Assembly: GCA_903901015.1 (NCBI GenBank)
Contig: CAIUPH010000066.1
Coordinates: forward strand, 1-64,000
DNA: 64,000 nt
Direction of reading: 5' to 3'
From: Candidatus Bathyarchaeota archaeon
Lineage (GTDB): Archaea > Thermoproteota > Bathyarchaeia > Bathyarchaeales > Bathycorpusculaceae
Below the pieces are notes generated by a model that saw only the letters and a program-made list of their open reading frames with translations, had not been told where the DNA came from and searched no databases. Each line of letters opens with the position of its first letter. The first letter of the stretch is position 1. Positions 17,566-24,878 of the stretch are shown here, piece by piece. The position numbers and the translations under genes were made by a program.

Positions 17566-17737
17566 TTTCTCCTCTCCTTGTTGGAAAATTCTCTTTGATT
17601 TCAAGTTTCATTGTTACAGGACATTTCTTAACGAAGATTAGCCTGTCAACTTTTGTTTTAATTTGAGCTTCAAGCTCTCGCCAGTTGTCTTCATCAAGTT
17701 GAACAATGAAGCCAGCGTTGATTTTATTTTTCTCCAT
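17528..17737 (-). CDS. Small acidic protein upstream of helicase-like gene
   Basis: This 69-aa protein begins MEKNKINAGFIVQLDEDNW and ends in a basic tail. GGAGAT sits about 10 nt before ATG 17737. Its 3' end overlaps the helicase-like gene by 38 bp in another frame, indicating coupled translation. It may be a replication accessory factor; no family is recognised. Confidence 0.6.
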   Translation of the reverse strand: MEKNKINAGFIVQLDEDNWRELEAQIKTKVDRLIFVKKCPVTMKLEIKENFPTRRGENVGNIRESVVSC

Positions 17738-18271
17738 TTTTATTCTATCTCCATTTCATACAGAAGTCACCAGAAGTCAAGCTTTGAAAAGTCAACTCAT
17801 GGTGACCTCTTCATAGATAACATTTTAGTTATGTTCAGGGAGCACATTTACTCCCTTACTATAGTATCAGCCCAGTTTAGAGCATGTGATTGCCTTTCAG
17901 CTTATGAAAATAGACTCCTAAAACAGTGAAAAAGCATCTGTAGAAGAGAAAAACTCTAGATACACGTAAGCAATTCTTTGGAGAAAGAGGTGCTATATCT
18001 CCCTGTACCACTCCGCTCTATAAAATTTGCAATATGACATAGAGCCAAAACATACATAGATTTTAAAAACTCCCTATTTCATCCGTAATTTGTGCAAATG
18101 AATATCAAACCACCTAAAATATCCATAAAAAATACCTTTAAAAAATTAATTTTGAGGGAAATACACAATAGATTCGACAATTATGCATCTACAAAAATCC
18201 AAAGGATTAAAGAATTATCAAGTTGAAAAATTTATAAGAATAGTGGGTTAATTAAGAGATGAGGTTAGATA
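17738..18271. other. Divergent intergenic region of the element, possible origin
   Basis: This 534-bp AT-rich stretch lies between divergent genes and has no convincing ORF (17663-17929 is a shadow). A short direct repeat CAGAAGTCA occurs twice near 17761-17778. A TATA-like AATTTATAAG near 18227 probably serves the 18272 gene. Its position next to the helicase-like gene makes it the best origin candidate, but that is inference. Confidence 0.4.
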
Positions 18272-20083
18272 TTGGCTAAGCGTTCTCTTGGCATAATCCT
18301 GATAGCAGTTTTGTGTCTTTCGATTGTTTATAGCTTCAATATTAGCACAGCAACTTCAACTGACTCTTATTTTGACGATTTCAATGGAGCACAACTCTCG
18401 ACAGGATGGAAGGTTGAGAATGGAATAGGAGATTACACTCTTAACAATGGAATAATGACATTGTCTTCCTCTACGTCTAGCGGAGGCGAAGCTGTTACTA
18501 TTTATAGAGATTATATGCCTCAAACTGACGAATTCACTGTTTCGGCTAGAGTAAGTTCTGATAGGTTGGCTGGTTTTGCTTTGAGAATTCAAGCTGGGCC
18601 TCTTCCTATCTTTGGGAGTACACAAGGTGCCCAACTGGAAATTGACAATGGTGTAGAAAACAAAAATTTTATGGCTTCATGGAATGCAGGTAGTTGGACT
18701 TGGACTAATGTTTACAGCCCAGTTGCAACCAATGTTTGGTTTATACTGGAGATGCAAGTTCAAAGGAACCCTTTCACAATCACCTACAACGTTTACAGTG
18801 ATTCAGGAACCTTGCTTGGAACACTTTCAACGAATAACATAGGTTTTAGTTATGACAGCATTAACTACATCTGCTTAGAAGCATGGACAAGTCCGACGGC
18901 TTATAATATTGACTGGGTTAGAGTAGAATCGGCTCTTACACAAACTCCGCTTACACCAATTCCAACTTCAATTTCAACAGGTCCAACAGCTACTTTTATA
19001 CCTACTACAACACCAGTTTTCAATTCTGGAATCACAATTTTTAATTTGAACCCTGCAATATTTATATCAATTTTACTTGCCGCGTTCTTCATTATTTTAC
19101 TGGGCTATCTATTGATTATGGGAGACAAGAAAAAGAATTGGAAATTGTCTAAGGAAAAACTTGCAGAGTTAATAAAAATCAATGGTCGAATTGAATTAGC
19201 AGAAGCTTCCAAAGTGACAGGCGTAAAAGCATCTAAAATTAAGAAGTTATTTTCTGAGTTATTTGACGAAAATTCAGTAGCTCAAGGTTTCTTTGTTAAT
19301 GATGACAAAGAATTCGTTACTGAGTCGCTTCTGGTAAATTGGGTATCGAAAACGGGAAAGTTCAGTTTTGCAGATTTTGGGTTAACTTTTGGTCTCGTGG
19401 AATCTGAGGCTAAAGAGATAATTCAAGATTTGTTTAATGAGAAGAAGCTGAAAGGCGCTTTCACGTTAGATGCACAAGGTTTCGTTACCGAAGATAGACT
19501 TATAGGAGAAATAGGAAAGGACATGCAAAGTTCAAATTCAGAGCATGCGAATTCAAGTAATAATTGGGTCAATAACCCCGAGACAAACCAAAAATCAGAA
19601 ATTAAACCTGAAAATCCTCCTGCAAAATCCGATGAAACTAACTCAAATTCTGATGCCAACTCTAATGCAAAAAATTTACCAAAATTCTCTCTTCTAGAAT
19701 CGGAAGAAATAGAGCTGGAACTTGAAAATGATTGGCAGGTTATTCAACATGGTGAGAGTTTTGAATGGTCAAAGTCCATGTTTCATTTTGAATTATTGAG
19801 AAAACCTTTACTGACAAATAAGCGAATAGTTTTACTAAAGGACAACGAAATAGACTTTGAACTTCCTATTGATTTATTAAATAGTGTTGAAGTTAAGGCA
19901 TTATTTTCAGGAAACTCTTACTTGAAACTTCATTTAAAAAATGGCGATGTGACTTCTTTTATGTTTGTCTGTACAGGTGCAAAAATGTTTTTGGGAACAT
20001 TTTATTTAGCTGGAAAATACCGGACTATACTGAATCAATGGGTAGAGTCTATAAACAGACTGATAATTGCTAAAAAGAATTGA
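18272..20083 (+). CDS. Signal peptide, LamG-like, TM, winged-helix and PH-like multidomain protein
   Basis: This is a 603-aa protein of unknown function. A signal peptide (about residues 1-27) is followed by a concanavalin/LamG-like beta domain (about 33-220; FDDFNGAQLSTGWKVENG at its start and NIDWVRVES at its end). A Thr/Pro-rich stalk runs from 222 to 252, then a membrane helix (about 262-283). Inside the cell are two winged-helix-like repeats (about 292-415), each ending in a GxFxxDxxxFVTEDRL-type strand, then an acidic/Asn linker. The C-terminal domain (about 475-600) resembles a bacterial PH/GRAM fold (LLTNKRIVLLKDNEIDFELP). The start is TTG 18272 with GAGGT upstream. It is coupled to the next gene, which shares the winged-helix repeats. 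Confidence 0.75.
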   Translation: MAKRSLGIILIAVLCLSIVYSFNISTATSTDSYFDDFNGAQLSTGWKVENGIGDYTLNNGIMTLSSSTSSGGEAVTIYRDYMPQTDEFTVSARVSSDRLAGFALRIQAGPLPIFGSTQGAQLEIDNGVENKNFMASWNAGSWTWTNVYSPVATNVWFILEMQVQRNPFTITYNVYSDSGTLLGTLSTNNIGFSYDSINYICLEAWTSPTAYNIDWVRVESALTQTPLTPIPTSISTGPTATFIPTTTPVFNSGITIFNLNPAIFISILLAAFFIILLGYLLIMGDKKKNWKLSKEKLAELIKINGRIELAEASKVTGVKASKIKKLFSELFDENSVAQGFFVNDDKEFVTESLLVNWVSKTGKFSFADFGLTFGLVESEAKEIIQDLFNEKKLKGAFTLDAQGFVTEDRLIGEIGKDMQSSNSEHANSSNNWVNNPETNQKSEIKPENPPAKSDETNSNSDANSNAKNLPKFSLLESEEIELELENDWQVIQHGESFEWSKSMFHFELLRKPLLTNKRIVLLKDNEIDFELPIDLLNSVEVKALFSGNSYLKLHLKNGDVTSFMFVCTGAKMFLGTFYLAGKYRTILNQWVESINRLIIAKKN

Positions 20084-20094
20084 TTGAGGCGAGA

Positions 20095-20973
20095 ATGATG
20101 AATGTAACTAAATTCAGTGAAGAGGCAGTAAGACTCAATGTCTCAATCCAAGATGTTAGAAGTATTTATGAAAAATCGCTAAGTGACGGAAAGATTAAGG
20201 GTCTAATTGTCCCTAAGAAGGATGAGATTATTCGTTTTAGCGATGAAGAAATAGATGTTTTAGCCACAAAATTAGATGCTGGCAAAGTCTCTCTGGGTAT
20301 TCTTACTACAGAATTAAATTTGATGCCCTACCAAGTACGCACAATTTTTGATTATTTGCTGAAGAAGAACAAAATTAATGGGGTTTTAACTGATGATGAC
20401 ATTTTTATTTCAAATAGTGTTTTAAGGAAAGAAATAATTAATGAAGCCGAAAAAAATGAAAGTATAGACGCGCATGTTCTTTCCAGCAAATTGACTACCA
20501 CTGAGAAATCAATTAACTCAATAATGGATAACTTATCTTATCAAATTTTATCATCTGTTTCAACTTATAGTAAAATAGGATTTGCAGATTTAGCTCGCGA
20601 AGCCAATCTGCCAGAAAACGTAACTAAACTTTTTTTGAAAAAACTTATTCAAGATGAAAAACTCGTTGGACAACTTGACATGGTTAACAATGTTTTAACG
20701 TTGGAAAAAGTGAAACCATCGAGTAGACCAATAGAGGATAATCAGAGCACCCTCTATTCAAGACCTTTAAGTAATCCACCTTCTGATGCGTGGTATATTG
20801 TTCCATTATTTTTTGGTTTTTTGGGTGGTTTGATTAGTTATTTCATTGTTGACAATGATGACCACGGAAAAGCAGTAAATCTATTCTGGTTTGGAGTAAT
20901 AATGTCAGTTATAGATGCCTTAATAGCTTGGGCTTATTGGTCATGGGTTATGTCACTTTTCCATTTTATTTGA
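20095..20973 (+). CDS. Tandem winged-helix protein with C-terminal membrane helices
   Basis: This 292-aa protein has about three to four winged-helix-like repeats, each with a helical core and a strand pair such as KINGVLTDDDIFISNSVL or KLVGQLDMVNNVLTLEKV. It ends in two membrane helices (about residues 235-285). The repeat style matches the cytoplasmic part of the upstream 603-aa protein and recalls the tandem PCI-like wings of UFL1/DDRGK1, though I cannot test this. GAGG at 20086 precedes ATG 20095, so that start is preferred to TTG 20080. The gap to the upstream stop is 11 bp, so the pair is one operon. Confidence 0.72.
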   Translation: MMNVTKFSEEAVRLNVSIQDVRSIYEKSLSDGKIKGLIVPKKDEIIRFSDEEIDVLATKLDAGKVSLGILTTELNLMPYQVRTIFDYLLKKNKINGVLTDDDIFISNSVLRKEIINEAEKNESIDAHVLSSKLTTTEKSINSIMDNLSYQILSSVSTYSKIGFADLAREANLPENVTKLFLKKLIQDEKLVGQLDMVNNVLTLEKVKPSSRPIEDNQSTLYSRPLSNPPSDAWYIVPLFFGFLGGLISYFIVDNDDHGKAVNLFWFGVIMSVIDALIAWAYWSWVMSLFHFI

Positions 20974-21052
20974 ACAATATTATTCATTTTGTCTCTGAAA
21001 AGCTTTTTAAGCTCAAAGTATGCTTATATTTTAAAATAAGGCTTGAAAATAA

Positions 21053-21334
21053 ATGCTTAGCCTAAAAGAGACAGAATTCCTTAGAAATCCCGAAAACTTC
21101 AACGTCAATTACCAATATTTCTTGAAGCATCAAATAAAAACAAAAGTTAAAGCTTTGTCAAGTGAACTCGAGCTCCTCAGTAATGCAGGATTCTTGAATA
21201 ATCTTAGTGAAAAATCTAAGACTCTTAGAGATTTCAATAAGAATCAAGAAAATGAAAAAAGCTCAAATCAAGCTTCTTTAAGAGAAAGTTGGTGCGGTCG
21301 CCGGGATTTGAACCCGGGATCATTAGCTTGGAAG
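21053..21334 (+). CDS. int: Tyrosine integrase, N-terminal portion (intN)
   Basis: From ATG 21053 this encodes the N-terminal core-binding region of the element's integrase (KETEFLRNPENFNVNYQYFL, then LKHQIKTKVKAL). It enters the tRNA repeat as WCGRRDLNPGSLAWK. The frame matches that of intC exactly, so the circular form would read through into SNIKQEVDWKDF and the catalytic domain. In the chromosome the ORF runs on to 21397 through the tRNA gene as a fortuitous tail. The promoter stays with this half, so a truncated N-terminal protein of up to 114 aa may still be made. Confidence 0.87.
21289..21334. repeat. attR: tRNA-Gly 3'-half direct repeat
   Basis: This 46-bp copy is identical to 14966-15011. 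Here it forms the 3' half of the intact tRNA-Gly gene, supplied by the element on integration. The identity ends at TTGGAAG; beyond it the tRNA continues only at this end. Confidence 0.92.
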
Positions 21335-21368
21335 GCTAAAGTCCTAAACCAGACTAGACGACGGCCGC
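21290..21368 (-). tRNA. tRNA-Gly(TCC)
   Basis: On the minus strand the gene folds into a complete cloverleaf of 76 nt plus an encoded CCA. The anticodon stem is TTAGC/GCTAA around loop CTTCCAA, giving anticodon TCC. The T-arm is CCGGG-TTCAAAT-CCCGG. The D-stem is GTCT/GGAC. The acceptor stem pairs GCGGCCG with CGACCGC, with one C-A mismatch at pair 5-68. No intron is seen. Its 3' half is the element's attachment site. Confidence 0.95.
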
Positions 21369-21546
21369 GCAAGATAAGCCATTATTCCCAGGCTTAATTT
21401 AAGTTTATCTGGGCTAATACCTGATGCGAACGCTGTGTTCTTGTGTGTTGATTAGGTTTTGAGTTTGACAGGTGAAAATTCCTTCTTTGCAGGGAAGCCT
21501 ATATCTTAGTCACGTCACATGGATAAGGTAGTTTAGGTTGGACAAG

Positions 21547-21849
21547 ATGAGCACAGGAAAGGATAGGCATAAAATTCCCGGCAGCCGCATGAAAATATTA
21601 ACAAAAGATGCGAAGCAAATGGTGAATGGACCATACTACTGCCCTAAATGCCGAAAAGAACTGCTGAATATTTGTGTTAACCTTAAAACCAAAGAAGTCT
21701 ACGCCGTGTGCAAATGCGAGCTTGAGTGGCCGTTGACTTACGCGCCTGTTTTTCAACCCGTAGATTACTACAACAAGTTCAGAGATGCATGGAAAAAGCA
21801 AAGCTACGGAATAATCAAGCCACCGTCAGAACCTGTAAAGCAGAAGTAA
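21547..21849 (+). CDS. Elf1-like zinc-ribbon protein
   Basis: This protein of about 100 aa has the zinc ligands CPKC and CKC in YYCPKCRKELLNICVNLKT and YAVCKCELEWPL. They are followed by QPVDYYNKFRDAW, which resembles the end of transcription elongation factor Elf1 (Pro-hydrophobic-Asp-x-Tyr then a helix). Elf1 binds near the RNA polymerase cleft, so an elongation role is a reasonable guess. The second ligand pair is CxC rather than CxxC. ATG 21547 is preferred to the track's TTG 21538. Confidence 0.6.
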   Translation: MSTGKDRHKIPGSRMKILTKDAKQMVNGPYYCPKCRKELLNICVNLKTKEVYAVCKCELEWPLTYAPVFQPVDYYNKFRDAWKKQSYGIIKPPSEPVKQK

Positions 21850-21939
21850 CCATTTATTCTGTAGAGCAAATAGACGCCATTTCAAAAACAAACTGTCTAT
21901 AAGCAGGAACTCTTCACACTATAAAATGGAGCAAACGCT

Positions 21940-22436
21940 TTGACTGAAGAAAAACTTGACTTCCCCCGTAAACTGCTCGTTTTAGGAAACCTTGGGCTTC
22001 TAGGGTGGGTTCTTCTAGCCTCGTTAGTGTGCTACTGTATAATTGGCTCTATGGCGTGCTCTTCTTTGTATTTTTAGCCTTCATGGTTTACGGTGTTCTG
22101 CGCAGAATCGGATGCGGCAGCTGCTACTTGTGCAAGTCGTACACGAGCGGTTTTGGCAGACTATCAGGGGTTTTCTTTGGCAGAGGATTTGTGAAGAAGG
22201 GAAGCGTAGGTTACAGGCTTGGAGTAGTGGTGTTCATCTATTTCCTGTTGCTACCGATGCCTGTTGGGCTTCTTGCAATTTCGTTGTTAGGCGCATTTTC
22301 TTTCGTTAAGGTTTTGGTGCTTGTTTGTCTTTTGGCGGAGGCAATTTACAGTTTAACCACTTGGTACAACAGTTCGACAGCAACCAAAAAGCGTGATTTG
22401 GGAGAAGGTTTTAAACGGTTGAACATAAAGTATTAG
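21940..22436 (+). pseudogene. Frameshifted multi-pass membrane protein
   Basis: From TTG 21940 one frame encodes LTEEKLDFPRKLLVLGNLGL and then GWVLLASL, a natural membrane-protein N-terminus, but it stops soon after. The next frame, which the track starts at GTG 22005, continues as VLLYNWLYGVLFFVFLAFMV, then a Cys-rich GCGSCYLCKSYTSGFGRL and two more membrane helices. The two halves join near 22015-22030 if one missing base is restored. It looks like a one-base deletion in a gene of about 165 codons, or a sequencing error. TATA-like CTATAAAAT at about 21919 supports the upstream start. Confidence 0.65.
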
Positions 22437-22446
22437 TGACATCGAA

Positions 22447-23607
22447 ATGGTCAAAATGGGTTGGCTCTCGCTGAAACAAAAACCATTCAGATTCTCAGTC
22501 ATCATACTTTTAGCGCTGATTGTTCTGTCTCCAATGGTGGCTGTCCATCCAGCGTTGGCACAAACTAACGGATACTACTACAAATCGTTCTCTTGGGATT
22601 ATAACGGAAGACATTGGAACTGGAACTTAACTATCCCGCAAGATCTCTACAACGCTTACAAAGCGGTTCCAGTTTCAACTCGAACCCGAGATGGACCTGC
22701 AGGCTACGGTTTCTGCACTACAACCAAGGATTCTTACATTCAGAACTTGGCTATGGAACTGAACAGCACTGCAAACCAGCAGGGGTACAATTCCTACGAT
22801 AAAGTCAGCTTTGTTTTAGCGTTTGTTCAAAGTTTACCCTACACTTCGGATAAGGTGACCACTGGATATGATGAGTATCCACGGTTTCCGATAGAAACTT
22901 TGGTTGATGACGGCGGAGACTGCGAAGACACCTCGATTCTTTTTGCCACGTTAACTCTCATAATGGGTTACGGCACAGTTTACATTAATCCGCCAAACCA
23001 TTACGCCGTTGGCATCTTGGGCAACGATATACAAGGCACCTCCTGGACCTATCCAAAAGGATCCAACAACACCTATTATTACTGTGAAACCACAGGCGAC
23101 GGCTTCACGATTGGACAGTTACCCGATGAATTTCAGGGGCAAAGCGCCTACATTTACCCCATAGACGAAGACAAACAGTTCGTTCCTGAAGGAGTATCTC
23201 TAACTACTCCTCAACCCAGCCCAACATATTCAGGCTTAGGCAACCAACCGACTCCAATACAAAACGGTCAACCAACGCCAACTGGCTCCGCTTCATCCAA
23301 CGGTCCAGGACCAAGCGCTCAAAATCCTATGCCGTTATCGTTTAACCTAATCGAAGACAACCCGCTTTTGTTCATAATCATCGCGTTCGCCATCGTTGTT
23401 TCAATCGTCCTCACCATTTGGTCCGTGAGAAAAACAAAGATCATCCCGCAGGAGCAAATACCTGTGTCTCCCGAACCAGTCACACCGCAGGCTCCAAGCA
23501 CTGATTCAGACTCCAACAAATTCTGCATTTTCTGCGGGTCAAGCAACAAAACGTATGCTGCGTACTGCGAGAAATGCGGCAAACAAATAGGGCAGCAATC
23601 AGCTTAA
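22447..23607 (+). CDS. Secreted transglutaminase-like protein with TM and zinc-ribbon tail
   Basis: This 386-aa protein has a signal peptide (VIILLALIVLSPMVAVHPALA, about residues 18-38). A transglutaminase-like papain-fold domain follows: the catalytic Cys is in DDGGDCEDTSILFA (near residue 159) and the His in NPPNHYAVGI. A Pro/Thr/Gln linker leads to a membrane helix (about 310-330). The cytoplasmic end carries CIFC and CEKC, a zinc ribbon. Such archaeal proteins are probably cell-envelope peptidases or cross-linkers. A zinc ribbon on the inside suggests a link to an intracellular partner. It ends convergently with a 9-bp overlap on the next gene. Confidence 0.82.
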   Translation: MVKMGWLSLKQKPFRFSVIILLALIVLSPMVAVHPALAQTNGYYYKSFSWDYNGRHWNWNLTIPQDLYNAYKAVPVSTRTRDGPAGYGFCTTTKDSYIQNLAMELNSTANQQGYNSYDKVSFVLAFVQSLPYTSDKVTTGYDEYPRFPIETLVDDGGDCEDTSILFATLTLIMGYGTVYINPPNHYAVGILGNDIQGTSWTYPKGSNNTYYYCETTGDGFTIGQLPDEFQGQSAYIYPIDEDKQFVPEGVSLTTPQPSPTYSGLGNQPTPIQNGQPTPTGSASSNGPGPSAQNPMPLSFNLIEDNPLLFIIIAFAIVVSIVLTIWSVRKTKIIPQEQIPVSPEPVTPQAPSTDSDSNKFCIFCGSSNKTYAAYCEKCGKQIGQQSA

Positions 23608-24126
23608 CTGGTTTAATGTTTCTTTAGTGAACAAATCTATTTTTGAACGCGCATAGACTACAATCGCGGCTTCCAGCAGTATTACAATTGAAAGAAAAAC
23701 TGTTAAACCCCAAGTTAAGTTAATGAGTGAGTGGGCAGCGGTTAAATTCACGGTGTCGCCGTTGGAGATTAGCTCGCTCCAGAAGGTCGGGTTCCGCGTC
23801 GTGATGAATGCATTTAAGTCCGTAGCCATCCACACGCATACGCCTACGAGAACAAACGCGAAGGCGCAGCCGACCAGAGTAATGTTTTTCCAGTCTGAAG
23901 ATAGCAGGGAAGAAAATTTTACGCGGGTTCCAACTTCTGTGGGTTCTAAAGTTGCGGCGATGGTTTTTTTGGCTGTCTGAGGCGCAATTCCCCAAAGCGA
24001 CCCCTGCTTAAAACAGATTTTGCTTGGCGCTTCCTCAGAAATAACTTTGCAGCCTTTCTCTGTGAAGGCACCTTTCAGTTTTCGGTAGGCTTCGTTGATT
24101 TCTATGTTGAGCGTGCGTTCAAACAT
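23599..24126 (-). CDS. Two-helix membrane protein
   Basis: This protein of about 175 aa has a soluble N-terminal half (MFERTLNIEINEAYRKLKGA onward) that looks like a small alpha/beta domain with GTRVKFSSLLSS strands. Two membrane helices follow (ITLVGCAFAFVLVGVCVWMA and LTVFLSIVILLEAAIVVYA). The track start includes six extra residues; ATG 24126 gives the tidier N-terminus. No family is recognised. Confidence 0.65.
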   Translation of the reverse strand: MFERTLNIEINEAYRKLKGAFTEKGCKVISEEAPSKICFKQGSLWGIAPQTAKKTIAATLEPTEVGTRVKFSSLLSSDWKNITLVGCAFAFVLVGVCVWMATDLNAFITTRNPTFWSELISNGDTVNLTAAHSLINLTWGLTVFLSIVILLEAAIVVYARSKIDLFTKETLNQLS

Positions 24127-24158
24127 CAGGACACCGCAAGCCACTATGTGCTATGTTG

Positions 24159-24818
24159 CTATTTTGGTTTATCTTCGTTTCTGTAAAGCTGCTTCTGGTA
24201 CTGAGACGACTTAAATTTTAAGCCTGTAACGGGTTGGCGCGGCATGGCTCTTTGGCGCTCTAAGTTCTTGATTCTCGCGTAGAGTTTTGAGACTTTTGTG
24301 TTTGACGGAATCTTTGATTTGGGTCTGTGGACGGGCACGGGGGTGAACGGCTGGGTTATCTCCAGTTTTTTCTGCTTGGATTTCTTGAAGGCTACGTTGC
24401 TTGCTTTCTTGAATGTTACAGTGCCTTCTTTGAAGTTGACTTCCTGCACTTCCCAGCCTGCATCCAGCCACACCTTCGCATGAACACTCAAAGAAGCGTT
24501 GCTCCACCAAGCGGGGTCTTTGTAAGCTGCCATCGGAAGGTTGCTGCCGATTAACCCGTCAATCATCGCAAACTTTAGCGTAACCAGGTTCGTGAATGCG
24601 TCTCTAACTTTCAGGTGACTTTCAAGTCCAGCCCATTTTGAAATGGTCTTCGGCGAAACGATTCGGTGGGCACAGTGCAGGCAAAGCATCGCGTTTGGGT
24701 CGTCTGTGGCAACGTCGGGGGTCATGCAGTCTTTGCAGAACAGTTTCCTGCAGCGTTCACACTTTCGCATGTACGTTGTCCGCATAACTCTGCCGCAGAT
24801 TACACATTCATCCTTCAT
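24159..24818 (-). CDS. Zinc-finger protein with DUF7662-like domain
   Basis: This 219-aa protein begins with a treble-clef or RING-like set of Cys residues: CVIC, CERCRKLFCKDC and CLHCAH within the first 52 residues. The middle part contains AYKDPAWWSNASLSVHAKVW and then LDAGWEVQEVNFKEGTVTF. This resembles the DUF7662 domain, recalled by pattern only. The C-terminal third is very basic. A nucleic-acid-binding role is likely. The ATG at 24818 places the first zinc ligand at residue 5. Confidence 0.6.
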   Translation of the reverse strand: MKDECVICGRVMRTTYMRKCERCRKLFCKDCMTPDVATDDPNAMLCLHCAHRIVSPKTISKWAGLESHLKVRDAFTNLVTLKFAMIDGLIGSNLPMAAYKDPAWWSNASLSVHAKVWLDAGWEVQEVNFKEGTVTFKKASNVAFKKSKQKKLEITQPFTPVPVHRPKSKIPSNTKVSKLYARIKNLERQRAMPRQPVTGLKFKSSQYQKQLYRNEDKPK

Positions 24819-24878
24819 TGACTATACCTTCCACCGATACAAGAAATGCTTTACTCAAACATTGTTTATGAGAAGATA

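Larger units (their letters stand above)
14966..21334. mobile_element. SSV-type integrated element in tRNA-Gly(TCC)
   Basis: A 46-bp direct repeat (14966-15011 and 21289-21334) consists of the 3' half of tRNA-Gly plus its CCA end. It bounds about 6.3 kb of visibly AT-rich DNA with unfamiliar genes. The tRNA is complete only at the right end. The C-terminal part of a tyrosine integrase begins inside the left repeat, and the N-terminal part ends inside the right repeat in the same frame. This is the hallmark of SSV-type integration, in which attP lies inside int. Contents are intC, a 62-aa ORF, a helicase-like gene, a 69-aa protein, two membrane/winged-helix genes and intN. No capsid or conjugation gene is recognisable, so plasmid versus virus is open. 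Confidence 0.9.

Noticed and set aside
21053-21397. A 114-aa gene running through the tRNA
   Set aside because: Its last 35 codons read through the tRNA. The gene is the N-terminal half of the integrase, so it was recorded as intN only up to the repeat end.
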